The notes under the pieces are model-generated. The model was not told where the DNA came from. It was given only the letters and a program-made list of their open reading frames with translations, and did not search any database. DNA of 64,000 nucleotides, taken from the NCBI GenBank assembly GCA_964473155.1, contig CAYYNT010000015.1, positions 1-64,000 on the forward strand, given 5' to 3'. Each line of letters begins with the position of its first letter. Position 1 is the first letter of the stretch. The stretch is from JAJFUG01 sp964473155 (GTDB taxonomy: Bacteria > Gemmatimonadota > Glassbacteria > GWA2-58-10). Shown here piece after piece: positions 9,011-17,791 of the stretch. The position numbers and the translations under genes are program-made.

Positions 9011-9652
9011 ATGCTTTCAGTATGCGAAATATTCAGCAGCCTCTCCGGAGAATCCGCCTGGCAGGGGTATGTCTGCACATTCGTAAGGTTCAGCGGTTGC
9101 GATGTGGAATGCGAGTGGTGCGACACACTGTACGCCAGAAAGGAAAAAGGAAAGGACTGTGCCGTAGAGGATATCCTGGCGATATGCAGGTCAAAAGAAA
9201 CAAAGAGAATCATTCTCACTGGTGGCGAGCCGCTCATGCAGAATGAGCTTCCGGAACTCTGCCGGGAACTTTTAAAGGAAAATTTCAAAGTACAGATTGA
9301 AACGAGCGGAACCAGACTGGTGGATAATATCCCGGCCGGGGTGATGAAAGTAATCGATATAAAGCCGCCAAGCGCCAGAGCGAAAAAGGGGTTTCACTGG
9401 GGGAACCTGGATTTGCTGGGGGAAGAAGACGAAATAAAGATTGTGCTGGCCGGAAGAGAGGATTACGAGTGGGCAGTCAGAATAATGAAAAAAACCGGAC
9501 TGGATAGAAGCGACAGAGTAATTTTCTCCCCGGTCCCCGGCCGACTCTCCCCGTCCGAACTCGCGGAATGGATGATTCAGGACAGACTTCTTTGCAAAAT
9601 GCAGGTGCAGTTGCACAAGATCATATGGCCGGAAGCAGAAAGAGGAAAATAG
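9011..9652 (+). CDS. queE: 7-carboxy-7-deazaguanine synthase QueE
   Basis: A 213-residue radical SAM protein. QueE converts 6-carboxytetrahydropterin to 7-carboxy-7-deazaguanine in the queuosine (and other 7-deazaguanine) pathway. The N-terminus has the family opening EIFSSLSGES-x-x-QG followed by CDVECEWCDT (C30, C34, C37), and ILTGGEPLMQ for SAM binding lies near residue 76. Length matches the family. It is 16 bp after the previous radical SAM gene, and ends 9 bp from the convergent end of mnmG. No queC, queD or queF is seen nearby. Confidence 0.93.
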   Translation: MLSVCEIFSSLSGESAWQGYVCTFVRFSGCDVECEWCDTLYARKEKGKDCAVEDILAICRSKETKRIILTGGEPLMQNELPELCRELLKENFKVQIETSGTRLVDNIPAGVMKVIDIKPPSARAKKGFHWGNLDLLGEEDEIKIVLAGREDYEWAVRIMKKTGLDRSDRVIFSPVPGRLSPSELAEWMIQDRLLCKMQVQLHKIIWPEAERGK

Positions 9653-9661
9653 AGGAGGGAT

Positions 9662-11572
9662 TTATTCCGGCTCAACCGTCCTGTCTTTGGAAGAACCGCG
9701 CAAACGCCCCAGCTCCACCATCAGAAGACTGATATCGCTCGGACTCATGCCGGGAATGCGCATCGCCTGACCCAGCGTTGCCGGGCGGATGCGTTCAAGC
9801 TTGTCACGCCCCTCCCTGGAAAGCGCGGTCAGCTTCGAATAGTCCAGTCTCTCCGGAATGCGGGCCGCCTCCATGCGTTTCATCTGGTCCGCGCGAATAC
9901 GCTCGCGGTCCATGAAACCGGAGTATTTCAATTCCATCTCCACCTGAAGCATTATATCCCGCTCCTCCGGCGGAATATTCCGTCCGAGATAAGAAAGAAG
10001 TCCAGCCAGACTGGCCAGCGGGCGTTTTATTATTTTTTCGAGGCTCACTCCGGAGACTGCCGGAGATTCACCGATGCTTTCAAGGTATGGATTGGCTTTA
10101 TCTGGTGAAAGATGGATGGAACGGAGCTCGTTCAGCAAAGCGTCCGCGCGCGATGATTTTCGCTGGACGCGGGCGAATGAGGCTTCATCGATCAGACCGA
10201 GACTGAAAGCCAGAGGGGAAAGACGAAGGTCGGCGTTGTCCTGGCGCAGGGAAAGACGGAACTCGGCCCGCGAGCTGAAAAGACGGTAAGGCTCATCCAC
10301 TCCGCGGCTGACAATATCATCTATCAGGACGCCAAGATAACTTTCAGATCTCGAGAAAACCACAGGCTCACGCCCGAGAGCCTGTTGCGCGGCATTCAGT
10401 CCGGCAGCCAGGCCCTGCCCGGCGGCCTCCTCGTATCCGGAGGTGCCGTTGACCTGGCCGGCCAGGAAAAGACCGCGGACCATTTTTGATTCAAGAGTGA
10501 ATTCAAGCTCCCGAGGATCGTAACAGTCATACTCGATAGCATAAGCCGGTTTAACCATGACAGCCTGTTCGAGGCCCGGGACGCTGTGAAGCATCTCAAG
10601 CTGGACCTCTGGCGGAAGGCTGTTGGAGAAGCCGTTGAGGTATATTTCCCAGGTGTCGAGGCCCTCCGGTTCGAGAAAAAGGTGCTGCACCTCGCGCTCG
10701 GGGAATTTTACGAACTTGTCCTCGATGGAGGGGCAGTAACGCGGTCCGCGGCCCTCGATGTATCCGCCATAGAGAGAAGAGCGAGACAGATTGGCAAGAA
10801 CGATCTCGCGTGTGCGCGGGCTGGTGCGGGCATGCCAGCAACTTTTCCGGGGCAGGGGGTCGCACTCGTGAAAGAAAGAGAATAGATAGCGTTCGCTGTC
10901 TCCGGGCTGTTCGGTCAGGGCTGAATAATCCACAGTGCGGCCGTCAATGCGCGGCGGGGTGCCGGTCTTGAAACGAAGGGCCGGGAGGCCGAGAGAACGC
11001 AGGTTTTCCGCCAGCGCTGTCGATGCCGGGTCGCCGGCCCGGCCCGCGGGCCAGGAACGCTCTCCTATCCGGATAAGACCGTTGAGGAATGTCCCCCCGG
11101 CAAGAACGACGCACGCAGAGGAAAAGGCTTTGCCCTCCACGGTCTCAACGCCCGCAGACCGGCCATCCTTGCATATTATACCCGAAACCATGGACTGAAA
11201 GAGAGTGATTCCGGGATTGGACTCGACGAGAGAGCGGACAGCCCGGACATAAAGACTGCGGTCCGCCTGGCAGCGTGGTGACCAGACAGCCGGCCCCTTG
11301 CTGGTGTTCAGCATCCTGAAATGAATTGAAGAGCGGTCTGCGGCGCGCGCCATCAGGCCGCCGAGAGCATCTATCTCGCGGACAAGCTGGCCCTTGGCCA
11401 CCCCGCCGATAGACGGGTTGCAGGACATCTGACCCAGGTTGTCGATGTTGGAGGAGACAAGAAGAGTCCGGGCGCCCAGCCTGGCGCTGACCCAGGCTGC
11501 CTCGCAACCGGCATGACCCCCGCCGACAACGATGACATCGAAATCGGTTCTGGAATGTTTCACGTGGAACAT
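9662..11572 (-). CDS. mnmG: tRNA uridine-5-carboxymethylaminomethyl modification enzyme MnmG (GidA)
   Basis: A 636-residue FAD-dependent enzyme that, with MnmE, installs the (carboxymethyl)aminomethyl group on C5 of wobble uridine 34 of tRNAs. The FAD-binding GGGHAGCEAA lies at about residues 17-26, the GidA signature GPAVWSPRCQADRS near residue 92, and the second signature FSSRAEFRL at about 430. Length matches the family. The first codons (MFHVKH) are written in a parS sequence, a known situation near replication origins. It is the last gene of the minus-strand tRNA-modification operon, 50 bp after mnmE. Confidence 0.97.
   Translation of the reverse strand: MFHVKHSRTDFDVIVVGGGHAGCEAAWVSARLGARTLLVSSNIDNLGQMSCNPSIGGVAKGQLVREIDALGGLMARAADRSSIHFRMLNTSKGPAVWSPRCQADRSLYVRAVRSLVESNPGITLFQSMVSGIICKDGRSAGVETVEGKAFSSACVVLAGGTFLNGLIRIGERSWPAGRAGDPASTALAENLRSLGLPALRFKTGTPPRIDGRTVDYSALTEQPGDSERYLFSFFHECDPLPRKSCWHARTSPRTREIVLANLSRSSLYGGYIEGRGPRYCPSIEDKFVKFPEREVQHLFLEPEGLDTWEIYLNGFSNSLPPEVQLEMLHSVPGLEQAVMVKPAYAIEYDCYDPRELEFTLESKMVRGLFLAGQVNGTSGYEEAAGQGLAAGLNAAQQALGREPVVFSRSESYLGVLIDDIVSRGVDEPYRLFSSRAEFRLSLRQDNADLRLSPLAFSLGLIDEASFARVQRKSSRADALLNELRSIHLSPDKANPYLESIGESPAVSGVSLEKIIKRPLASLAGLLSYLGRNIPPEERDIMLQVEMELKYSGFMDRERIRADQMKRMEAARIPERLDYSKLTALSREGRDKLERIRPATLGQAMRIPGMSPSDISLLMVELGRLRGSSKDRTVEPE
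11556..11571. promoter_or_regulatory. parS site 1 (ParB-binding centromere)
   Basis: TGTTTCACGTGGAACA, whose complement TGTTCCACGTGAAACA fits the bacterial parS consensus TGTTNCACGTGAAACA at every fixed position. It lies in the first codons of mnmG. parS sites bind ParB/Spo0J and cluster near the origin. Confidence 0.88.
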
Positions 11573-11597
11573 TATCCAAAATAGTTTTTATCGGCAA

Positions 11598-11613
11598 TGT
11601 TTCACGTGGAACA
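11598..11613. promoter_or_regulatory. parS site 2 (ParB-binding centromere)
   Basis: A second exact copy of TGTTTCACGTGGAACA, 42 bp from the first, in the 50-bp gap between mnmE and mnmG. Same orientation. The pair would allow ParB loading and spreading. Confidence 0.88.
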
Positions 11614-11622
11614 CTGCCATAA

Positions 11623-12996
11623 TTATTTTCCGACGCAGAAACGGTTGAATATGCTGTTCAGTATTTCGTCGTTCTGTATTACCCCGGTTACTTCTCCCAG
11701 CAGGGAACAAACCTCCTCCAGCGAAGCGGCGATCAGCTCAGATGGGTTTCTTTTATCTATTCCTTCAAGCTCCCTGAGGGCGTCTTCGATCAGGCTTTTC
11801 TGACGTTGACTGGTAATCTGAGGACCGGTGTGGTTTATATATTTATTGCCGTCTCCAGGAACAATATGCTTTTTCAGCTCCTTCTTTATCTCCTCCAGGC
11901 CCTCACCGCTTCGAACCGAGACCGGAATGTATCCCTCCTTAACCGGATGCCCCTCGGAAAGAAGATCGGCTTTGCTCAACAACCGTATTATATTGTCCGG
12001 CCGAGCCTCCATAAATCTCGATTCCTCTTTTTTTACTTTTTCCCCGGTCTCGTGCAGGAACAATACGATATCAGCCTTCTCAATGTATTTCCGGCTGTAT
12101 TCCACTCCTATCTTTTCTGCCTCTGATCGCCCCTTACGCAATCCCGCGGTGTCAACCAGACGAAACAATATTCCGTCTAGTTGGATTTCGGTCTCCACCG
12201 CATCACGCGTTGTACCTGCCATATCAGTTACTATCGAGCGCTCATGTCCGGCCAGAGCGTTGAAAAGTGAGCTTTTTCCTGAATTAGGCGCTCCGGCTAT
12301 CACTACCAGCGCTCCACGCGAAAGAAGAAGGTTTCTCTCTGCTCCCTTCAATATTTTTTTCAGGGATTGCTCTACCCGATTGAGGGATTCTTTCAACCTC
12401 CTGTCCAGATCCTTCAGCGGCTCCTCCTCAGGGAAATCTATATCGTACTCGAGCGTGGCTTTCAGCTCGATCAATTCCTCTCTAAGCTTTTCGACCTCGC
12501 GTCCAAGCGCACCGTTCAGACTGTTTAAGGCCAGAAGACGCCCTGCTTCCGAGCGGGACTGGACCAGAAGGTCAACCGCCTCAGCTCCCGCCAGATCCAG
12601 CCGCCCGTTAAGGAATGCCCGTCGCGTGAACTCACCCGGAAGAGCCTGTCTTGCCCCCGCGTCCTTTACAGCCCCCAACACAGCCGCCGGGACCGCGTAT
12701 CCACCGTGGCATTGAAATTCAATCACGTCCTCTCCCGTGAAGCTTTCTGGCGCTCTGTACTTGACGATCAGCGCCTGGTCAAGGGGAATGCCTGTCTGTG
12801 GGTGAACGAGGTTTATAACGCGCGCTATGCGCTCCTGAATGGTGTCGTACTTTTCCCTGTCCTTTGCCAGGCTGCGTCCTATTTCCCAGGCCCGCACTCC
12901 GCTCAGCCTTATAATAGCAACTGCGCCAATACCTGGTGCTGTGGAAATTGCAGCTATCGTATCCTCGCCCGCAGTTATGCTTTCCTTTCTATCCAT
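11623..12996 (-). CDS. mnmE: tRNA modification GTPase MnmE (TrmE)
   Basis: A 457-residue GTPase, partner of MnmG in wobble-uridine modification. Order: N-terminal tetrahydrofolate-binding domain beginning DTIAAISTAPG, helical domain, inserted Ras-like G domain with GAPNSGKS (G1), DMAGTTRD (G2/G3 region), DTAGLR and SKAD, and the C-terminal FCVGK whose Cys is characteristic. I start it at ATG 12996, two bases after the stop of the upstream PP-loop gene; an in-frame ATG at 13020 would overlap that gene by 22 bp and add eight residues. Confidence 0.96.
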   Translation of the reverse strand: MDRKESITAGEDTIAAISTAPGIGAVAIIRLSGVRAWEIGRSLAKDREKYDTIQERIARVINLVHPQTGIPLDQALIVKYRAPESFTGEDVIEFQCHGGYAVPAAVLGAVKDAGARQALPGEFTRRAFLNGRLDLAGAEAVDLLVQSRSEAGRLLALNSLNGALGREVEKLREELIELKATLEYDIDFPEEEPLKDLDRRLKESLNRVEQSLKKILKGAERNLLLSRGALVVIAGAPNSGKSSLFNALAGHERSIVTDMAGTTRDAVETEIQLDGILFRLVDTAGLRKGRSEAEKIGVEYSRKYIEKADIVLFLHETGEKVKKEESRFMEARPDNIIRLLSKADLLSEGHPVKEGYIPVSVRSGEGLEEIKKELKKHIVPGDGNKYINHTGPQITSQRQKSLIEDALRELEGIDKRNPSELIAASLEEVCSLLGEVTGVIQNDEILNSIFNRFCVGK

Positions 12997-12998
12997 AC

Positions 12999-14057
12999 TC
13001 AAAGCCGCATCCTCTCGCATTCATCCTCACCCAACGCCCGCGTCTCCAATATTCTTGATCCCTCTGCCGCGCCTCTCACCTCGACACGCACTGCCATGTC
13101 TCTTTTCCCGTCGCTGTAGCGGGCAGTCAGCTCGGCTCCAAGACGGATCTCCTCTTCGCCTATCTCCCCCTCCAGAACTGTCAGCGGTCCCATAACATCC
13201 ACGCAGTTTATTGTCACCATTTCAGTAGTGTTCTTCTCAAGAAACAGATTTTCTGTTTCATTCCTGCCTACCACCGCTTTTGCACGCTCGTTAAGACGGA
13301 AATGTCTTCCTACTTTCAGCATAAGCACCTGTTCCGCTGTGACTGTCTTCTTTTCCTGGTGTTGAAACAGGTCCTTAAGACGACGGGCGTAATTTCGGTC
13401 TGTCAGGAAACAACAGCCCCCCGCAGGCTGAGGGTAATCGCTGAGACCGAGTTCCCGCGCCAGCTCCATCTGTGGCTTCCTCGTGCGGCCGTAGAATCCG
13501 TAAAGTTTCTCTCTTTCCACCCAGCCCTCTATCTCCGGTACGGTCGGCTCAAGAACTCTGGCCGAAAGAGGTCGAAGCACGTACCCGGTCAGGCCGCTTT
13601 CTTTCTCTATCATTCTCAGTGTGTTTCGCATCTGGCTCATCGGCCGCTGACCCACCACCTCGCCGGTGATTATAAATTTTGCCCCTATCTTTTCCATAAA
13701 TTGCTTAGCTTTTTTCTGCATGTAAATTCTGCAGTCTATACAGGGGTTTACCGCGCTGCCGTACCCGTGTTTCGGGCTGGTCAGTATGTCCATGTATTCA
13801 GCGGATATGTCTATAATCTCCACCGGGATGCGCCATTTGGCTCCGGCTTGAAGGGCCTCGTTACGCACTGATTCAGGATCAATGTCAGCTCCTAACCCAA
13901 GCATCTTACGTTTGTGGTCTGTAAGACAGAAACCCGTGTTGAAATTGATCCCTGTCACCTCCACACCCTGGTCCGCCACGATCTTCACGGCCAGCGTGGA
14001 GTCCAGGCCGCCTGAAAGCATTGCTACCGCTTTTATCTTTTCTCCTTTATAAGCCAT
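12999..14057 (-). CDS. PP-loop ATPase, MnmA/ThiI-like putative tRNA thiolase
   Basis: A 352-residue protein of the adenine-nucleotide alpha-hydrolase (PP-loop) superfamily. SGGLDS at residues 15-20 is the pyrophosphate loop. Conserved NPCIDC near 112-117 and GGCCF near 205 supply candidate catalytic or sulfur-carrying cysteines, and ITGEV-x-GQRPMSQ is a family hallmark. Such proteins are usually annotated as 2-thiouridylase-like and adenylate a tRNA uridine before sulfur transfer. It overlaps the upstream BadF-type gene by 11 bp and abuts mnmE, which suggests it thiolates the same wobble uridine that MnmEG modify. This is inference; s4U8 synthesis is an alternative. Confidence 0.82.
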   Translation of the reverse strand: MAYKGEKIKAVAMLSGGLDSTLAVKIVADQGVEVTGINFNTGFCLTDHKRKMLGLGADIDPESVRNEALQAGAKWRIPVEIIDISAEYMDILTSPKHGYGSAVNPCIDCRIYMQKKAKQFMEKIGAKFIITGEVVGQRPMSQMRNTLRMIEKESGLTGYVLRPLSARVLEPTVPEIEGWVEREKLYGFYGRTRKPQMELARELGLSDYPQPAGGCCFLTDRNYARRLKDLFQHQEKKTVTAEQVLMLKVGRHFRLNERAKAVVGRNETENLFLEKNTTEMVTINCVDVMGPLTVLEGEIGEEEIRLGAELTARYSDGKRDMAVRVEVRGAAEGSRILETRALGEDECERMRL

Positions 14058-14703
14058 TCCTTGAATACTCCTTTCTCAACCCCTCCACCAGGACGAACCT
14101 GCCCAGAGGAATCACTTCGACGCCCTCCGGAAAAGAACCGAGGAAAAGGGGATTGTCGCACATCCCGCCGGACAGGTAAAAACCTCGCGGAGATCCAATA
14201 AAATTCCAGGCGTTCAATGCCAGTCCCCTCGTAAACTCAGCCACTGCGCGCTCGGGACTTTCACCTGCGGCTATCGACTCGAATATCTTCTCCATTCCAA
14301 GAACTCCGCAGGTTATTCCGAGAGCGCGCTCACCTGTCCGGACCGCCGCAGGGTCGAGTGAGAAATAGCTTAACAGAAGTTCCAGGGTGAAACCGGTCAG
14401 GGCTCCGCATTTTACTGACCAGTTCATTTCGTCCACCTTACGGCCGGACACTCGAAGGTATTTTACATCCCGGCTGCCGATATCCAGCACCGTGAAATCA
14501 TTTTCATCTACAAGCGCCAGCGCCCCTGAGCCAAGGGCGATAAGTTCGTTGACTGTTCTACTGGCCCTCTCGCGGGTATTGTGCCCGGTGGCCAGGTCGG
14601 CTTGCAGTGGTCCGAGATCCTTTGTCCGTCTTATAACGCCTTCGCCGGTTGCCGTATCGTAAAGCTTGGTCCATGATGTTCCGAAATCGGCCAGAAGAGC
14701 CAT
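14047..14703 (-). CDS. BadF/BadG/BcrA/BcrD-type ATPase (CoA-dehydratase activator-like)
   Basis: A 218-residue member of the ASKHA ATPase superfamily. DFGTSWTK near the start is the first phosphate motif, DIGSRDVKY (about 95) the second, and YLSGGMCDNP (about 183) the adenosine motif. It is shorter than HgdC-type activators; the cysteine that ligates the Fe-S cluster in activators may correspond to KCGAL or TCGVL, in family-like positions. First gene of the minus-strand operon, with GGAGAGG about ten bases before ATG 14703. Its tight overlap with the PP-loop gene suggests a tRNA thiolation or Fe-S role instead of a dehydratase role, since no dehydratase is nearby. Confidence 0.8.
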   Translation of the reverse strand: MALLADFGTSWTKLYDTATGEGVIRRTKDLGPLQADLATGHNTRERASRTVNELIALGSGALALVDENDFTVLDIGSRDVKYLRVSGRKVDEMNWSVKCGALTGFTLELLLSYFSLDPAAVRTGERALGITCGVLGMEKIFESIAAGESPERAVAEFTRGLALNAWNFIGSPRGFYLSGGMCDNPLFLGSFPEGVEVIPLGRFVLVEGLRKEYSRNGL

Positions 14704-15017
14704 GTGCTTTGGACCTCTCCATGTTTCTTAAAATCACCGTTGCTCTATTACAATGCAATAACATAAGATAGCGGTTTTCGAACAACAGCGCCAGATGTTC
14801 TTTGATATTGCTTTTCCTTCTCCTTTACAAGCAGACTTGTTTTCTGTAACTAATTATATTCAAAATAGTTGATACATTTTATACCATTGTCTTCCATTTC
14901 CCATTTTGTTGGATCAACGTAAATAATAACAAAGGATGCATTGTATTTTATGCATTGTATTTTTTGGGGTCGTCTTGTATTTTGAAAATTGAACACTCCA
15001 ACTTCTCCAAGGTATTT
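14704..15017. other. AT-rich divergent intergenic region with TTGTATTTT repeats
   Basis: A 314-bp region between the minus-strand tRNA-modification operon and the plus-strand amidase gene. It should hold both promoters. The clearest structure is three direct copies of TTGTATTTT at 14941-14949, 14955-14963 and 14975-14983, the first two inside a longer repeat with ATGCA before each copy. No RNA gene or ORF of note is seen. Confidence 0.5.
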
Positions 15018-16820
15018 ATGATTCCCCTGGCGTCCCGCACTAAGTCAAGGTTTCCCGGCGCTCTCGTCTCGGCGGTTATAATCCTTTTCTGCTCCCTGGT
15101 CCCTTCTTCCTTTCCCTCGGGCCTCCTGATAGCTCAGGAAGAGCCCACCGGCGGTCTGGAGCCAGGCCAGGTGCGCATGGGTGCAAGCCTTTGGGAAACC
15201 CTGATCGAAAACGATATCAATCCTGTGCAATGGAAGGAAATATTCCAGTATAACAAGGTAAACAATCCTGCGTTCAGGAAGATACGCTCGGCAAAAGTAA
15301 TCCCGCGCGGCACGTTGATACTTGTTCCTCCTGAGGGCTATTCTCCTTCAAAGCCGGCTCCATTAAAAACAAATTCGACAGCTTCCTCCGGCCGCCCCTC
15401 AATCCTTGATACACTTTCCCTTCTTGATGGTATATTGTTCCTCGAGATCGATGCCGGTGGGCTGCGTCATGTCAACGATATAATCGCGCGGTACTGTATT
15501 CCCGCCGGCCTCAAGGACAGTCGCGCCCGGGACCTTATCCAGCGCAGCGTAATCAGTGATCTTCGCGACCTTTACCATCGCATGGACCGGGAGTTTTCTT
15601 CCCGCGACCGCACTTATCTCATACCTCTTTATCTTCTTGCCGAAAACCATAAATCAATCAAGGACCGCCTTCAGTCCGCTTTCACCGATCCGGCCCTTTT
15701 CGCGCCTCGTGACAGCCTTTTCCCCGTAAATCCAGGAGACATGCTGCACACGGCCGTCGAGGGTGAAACCTACCGCAGCCTTGCCCGGAAATATGTCCCC
15801 GATCCCTCTGTTTTTCCAGAGCGTTACCCCTATCACAAGGACAGGGAATCCCACCTGAGCTACATGGCCCAGATAATCCGTCACTACAACGGAAATCAGC
15901 CTCTCTGGCCGGGACAGCGCTACTATATTCCGTTCTGGCTGCCCCAGGGTCGCTATTACGACAGCATTCCCGAGGTGAAGCTCATTGCCCGGGACAAGAA
16001 AAAGATGGTCTATTCCAATGGTCTTGAAGTTTCGCTGGAATACCATGTCACCCGGAAAAAGGCCTACCGTCAACGCCGCGAGCGTTACTATCCACCCCTT
16101 GAGCGCCGTCTTCCAGATGGCAGCCGGGCCTATCCTGACATGCTTCTCTGGCACCGCACAGGCCTGGATCCCGAAAGCGAACAGATATTGCGCTCCAAGG
16201 GCAGGCAGCATTTCAGTCTCAGATATATCTACCGCACGTCCGTTGCAAATTACTACATCGATGAATCCGGGCTGTGTTTCCTTGTTGCGGACCCGGAAAA
16301 TAACGCCCGCGATCATGCCGGGTCGCCCCATGATTACCGCTGTTTCTGGGACGGGCAGTCAAACATTTCGGATATTTCTCTTTCCGTGGAGGTGGAGGGC
16401 TGGTTCCAGGGCGATCTGAACTCTTCTCAGCTTGAAACCATGCGCCGTTTTCAGGAAATGGTCCGTTCGCGCTGGATTATTCCCATGCACCGTGTTCTTG
16501 ACCATCGTAAGGTTGCCTGCCGCCGTGGCCCGGACCTGAAACTGGAGCGGGGGCGTAAGGCGGATGGTCTTTCCATGAACGACCGGCTTGCCCTGGGCAT
16601 TCCCTCGATCCTTGATCCGGATGTCATACGCGGCCTGGTTAATCCGAATCTCGACGGTATCCAGTCCAGACAGGCCGATTCCCTGGACTACTGGTGCGGG
16701 GTGGCGCTCGATCCCGACCTCGAGGAATCTGCCCGCCTCACAGGCTGGCTTCAGGAGGGTGGGCGCTGGCTGAGGCCTGCGCTTTCTCAGTCAGAAGATG
16801 TCTTCCCCGCTTCAAAGTGA
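15018..16820 (+). CDS. Exported LysM-like and N-acetylmuramoyl-L-alanine amidase (Amidase_2) protein
   Basis: A 600-residue protein, start ATG 15018 (TTG 14955 would extend it without a ribosome site). Residues about 10-40 form a signal peptide. A LysM-like segment follows (GASLWETL to ILVPPEGY) and a second LysM-like module sits near residues 235-310 (GDMLHTAVEGETYRSLARKY). The C-terminal region matches the AmpD/PGRP amidase fold: H379 in LLWHRTG, SVANYYIDESG, DHAG, SLSVEVEG, then H496 in LDHRKVA and D506. The H-x9-D spacing equals the zinc ligands of AmpD. It should cut the amide between muramic acid and the stem peptide in the periplasm. Confidence 0.82.
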   Translation: MIPLASRTKSRFPGALVSAVIILFCSLVPSSFPSGLLIAQEEPTGGLEPGQVRMGASLWETLIENDINPVQWKEIFQYNKVNNPAFRKIRSAKVIPRGTLILVPPEGYSPSKPAPLKTNSTASSGRPSILDTLSLLDGILFLEIDAGGLRHVNDIIARYCIPAGLKDSRARDLIQRSVISDLRDLYHRMDREFSSRDRTYLIPLYLLAENHKSIKDRLQSAFTDPALFAPRDSLFPVNPGDMLHTAVEGETYRSLARKYVPDPSVFPERYPYHKDRESHLSYMAQIIRHYNGNQPLWPGQRYYIPFWLPQGRYYDSIPEVKLIARDKKKMVYSNGLEVSLEYHVTRKKAYRQRRERYYPPLERRLPDGSRAYPDMLLWHRTGLDPESEQILRSKGRQHFSLRYIYRTSVANYYIDESGLCFLVADPENNARDHAGSPHDYRCFWDGQSNISDISLSVEVEGWFQGDLNSSQLETMRRFQEMVRSRWIIPMHRVLDHRKVACRRGPDLKLERGRKADGLSMNDRLALGIPSILDPDVIRGLVNPNLDGIQSRQADSLDYWCGVALDPDLEESARLTGWLQEGGRWLRPALSQSEDVFPASK

Positions 16821-16963
16821 TGTCATTCCATTTTCTCTGTGACATTACCATCCCTTCAAAAATATTATCTCAAAAAACATTCTATATTCCTTTCTTATAG
16901 TCATGGCGCAACACGTCTGTTTGTTCTTTTTTCAGCCGAATATCATTTTTTTCATTCCCGGCT

Positions 16964-16992
16964 TTGACAAATCTTTCGCAAAAGAGTAACTT
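16964..16992 (+). promoter_or_regulatory. Candidate sigma70-type promoter for rubrerythrin
   Basis: TTGACA at 16964-16969, a 17-bp spacer and TAACTT at 16987-16992 (matching the most conserved first, second and last -10 positions). It lies about 115 bp before the rubrerythrin start in the 287-bp gap 16821-17107, which otherwise shows only AT-rich sequence. Confidence 0.4.
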
Positions 16993-17107
16993 TTAGCTGA
17001 GACCTCCGTTTTTACAGCTTGAATAATTTTCCGAACCACCCCTTCCCCTGATATTTTCCCGTTGTTCTGGTGATTTAAACCATAACCGCAGTGTGTCTGG
17101 AGGAAAG

Positions 17108-17677
17108 ATGGTCAAGAAAGGCAGCAAGACCGAGCACAACCTTCTGGCCGCGTTCGCTGGCGAGAGCCAGGCCCGCAATCGTTACACCATGTACGCGGCC
17201 ACGGCCCGCGATGAGGGCTACCGTCAGATCGAGGCTATTTTCCTGGAGACCGCAGATAACGAGCGCGTACATGCCCGCAGCTTTTTCAGCCACCTCCCCG
17301 GCGACCCGGTTACTATCACGGCCATGTATCCCACGGCAATCGGTGATACGGCTTTCAACCTGAAAGCCGCAGCCGATGGTGAGAACGAGGAGCATACGAA
17401 TCTCTATCCTGAAGCGGCCAAGGTGGCCAAGGCCGAGGGCTACCCGGAGGTGGCGCGCCTGTTCCTTGAGGTGGCCAAGGTGGAGGAGGAGCACGAGAAG
17501 CGTTACCTGAAGCTCCTGCACAATGTGGAGGAGGGGTTCGTTTTCAAACGCGGGAAAAAAGTATTCTGGAAGTGCCGGGTCTGTGGCAGAGTTATAGAGG
17601 CCACCTCCGCACCCAAGCGTTGCCCTACCTGTGAGCACCCGCAGGCAGTGTTCGAGCTGTTTGTCGAGAACTACTGA
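17108..17677 (+). CDS. rbr: Rubrerythrin
   Basis: A 189-residue peroxide-scavenging protein. The four-helix diiron domain shows FAGESQARNRY, ETADNERVHA, DGENEEHTNLYPEA and EVEEEHEKRY-like motifs with the Glu/His iron ligands. The C-terminal rubredoxin-like domain has CRVCG and CPTC for the mononuclear iron. It reduces hydrogen peroxide in the cytoplasm of anaerobes and microaerophiles. I start at ATG 17108; GTG 17093 is possible but GGAGG lies between them at 17099-17103. A strong terminator follows. Confidence 0.95.
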   Translation: MVKKGSKTEHNLLAAFAGESQARNRYTMYAATARDEGYRQIEAIFLETADNERVHARSFFSHLPGDPVTITAMYPTAIGDTAFNLKAAADGENEEHTNLYPEAAKVAKAEGYPEVARLFLEVAKVEEEHEKRYLKLLHNVEEGFVFKRGKKVFWKCRVCGRVIEATSAPKRCPTCEHPQAVFELFVENY

Positions 17678-17791
17678 CCTGTGAGAAACGCCCTGGGCGT
17701 CGGAGGCCGCAGATTTATTTATTTAGTGTAGTGTATCAGGTGGACGTCTGTCTGGCCGCCGCGGTTCTCGATCAGGTAATAGTCTCATTTT

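Noticed and set aside
11597..11803. Plus-strand frame starting Met-Phe-His-Val-Glu-His
   Set aside because: The N-terminus is just the second parS site read as codons; the rest is antisense to mnmE.
11828..12715. A 295-codon plus-strand open frame opposite mnmE
   Set aside because: Ser/Arg-rich antisense reading of a conserved GTPase gene.
17719..17784. Minus-strand fragment reading YLIENRGGQTDVHLIHYTK before a stop
   Set aside because: It looks like the decayed end of a protein gene, but about 20 codons with no start cannot be assigned.
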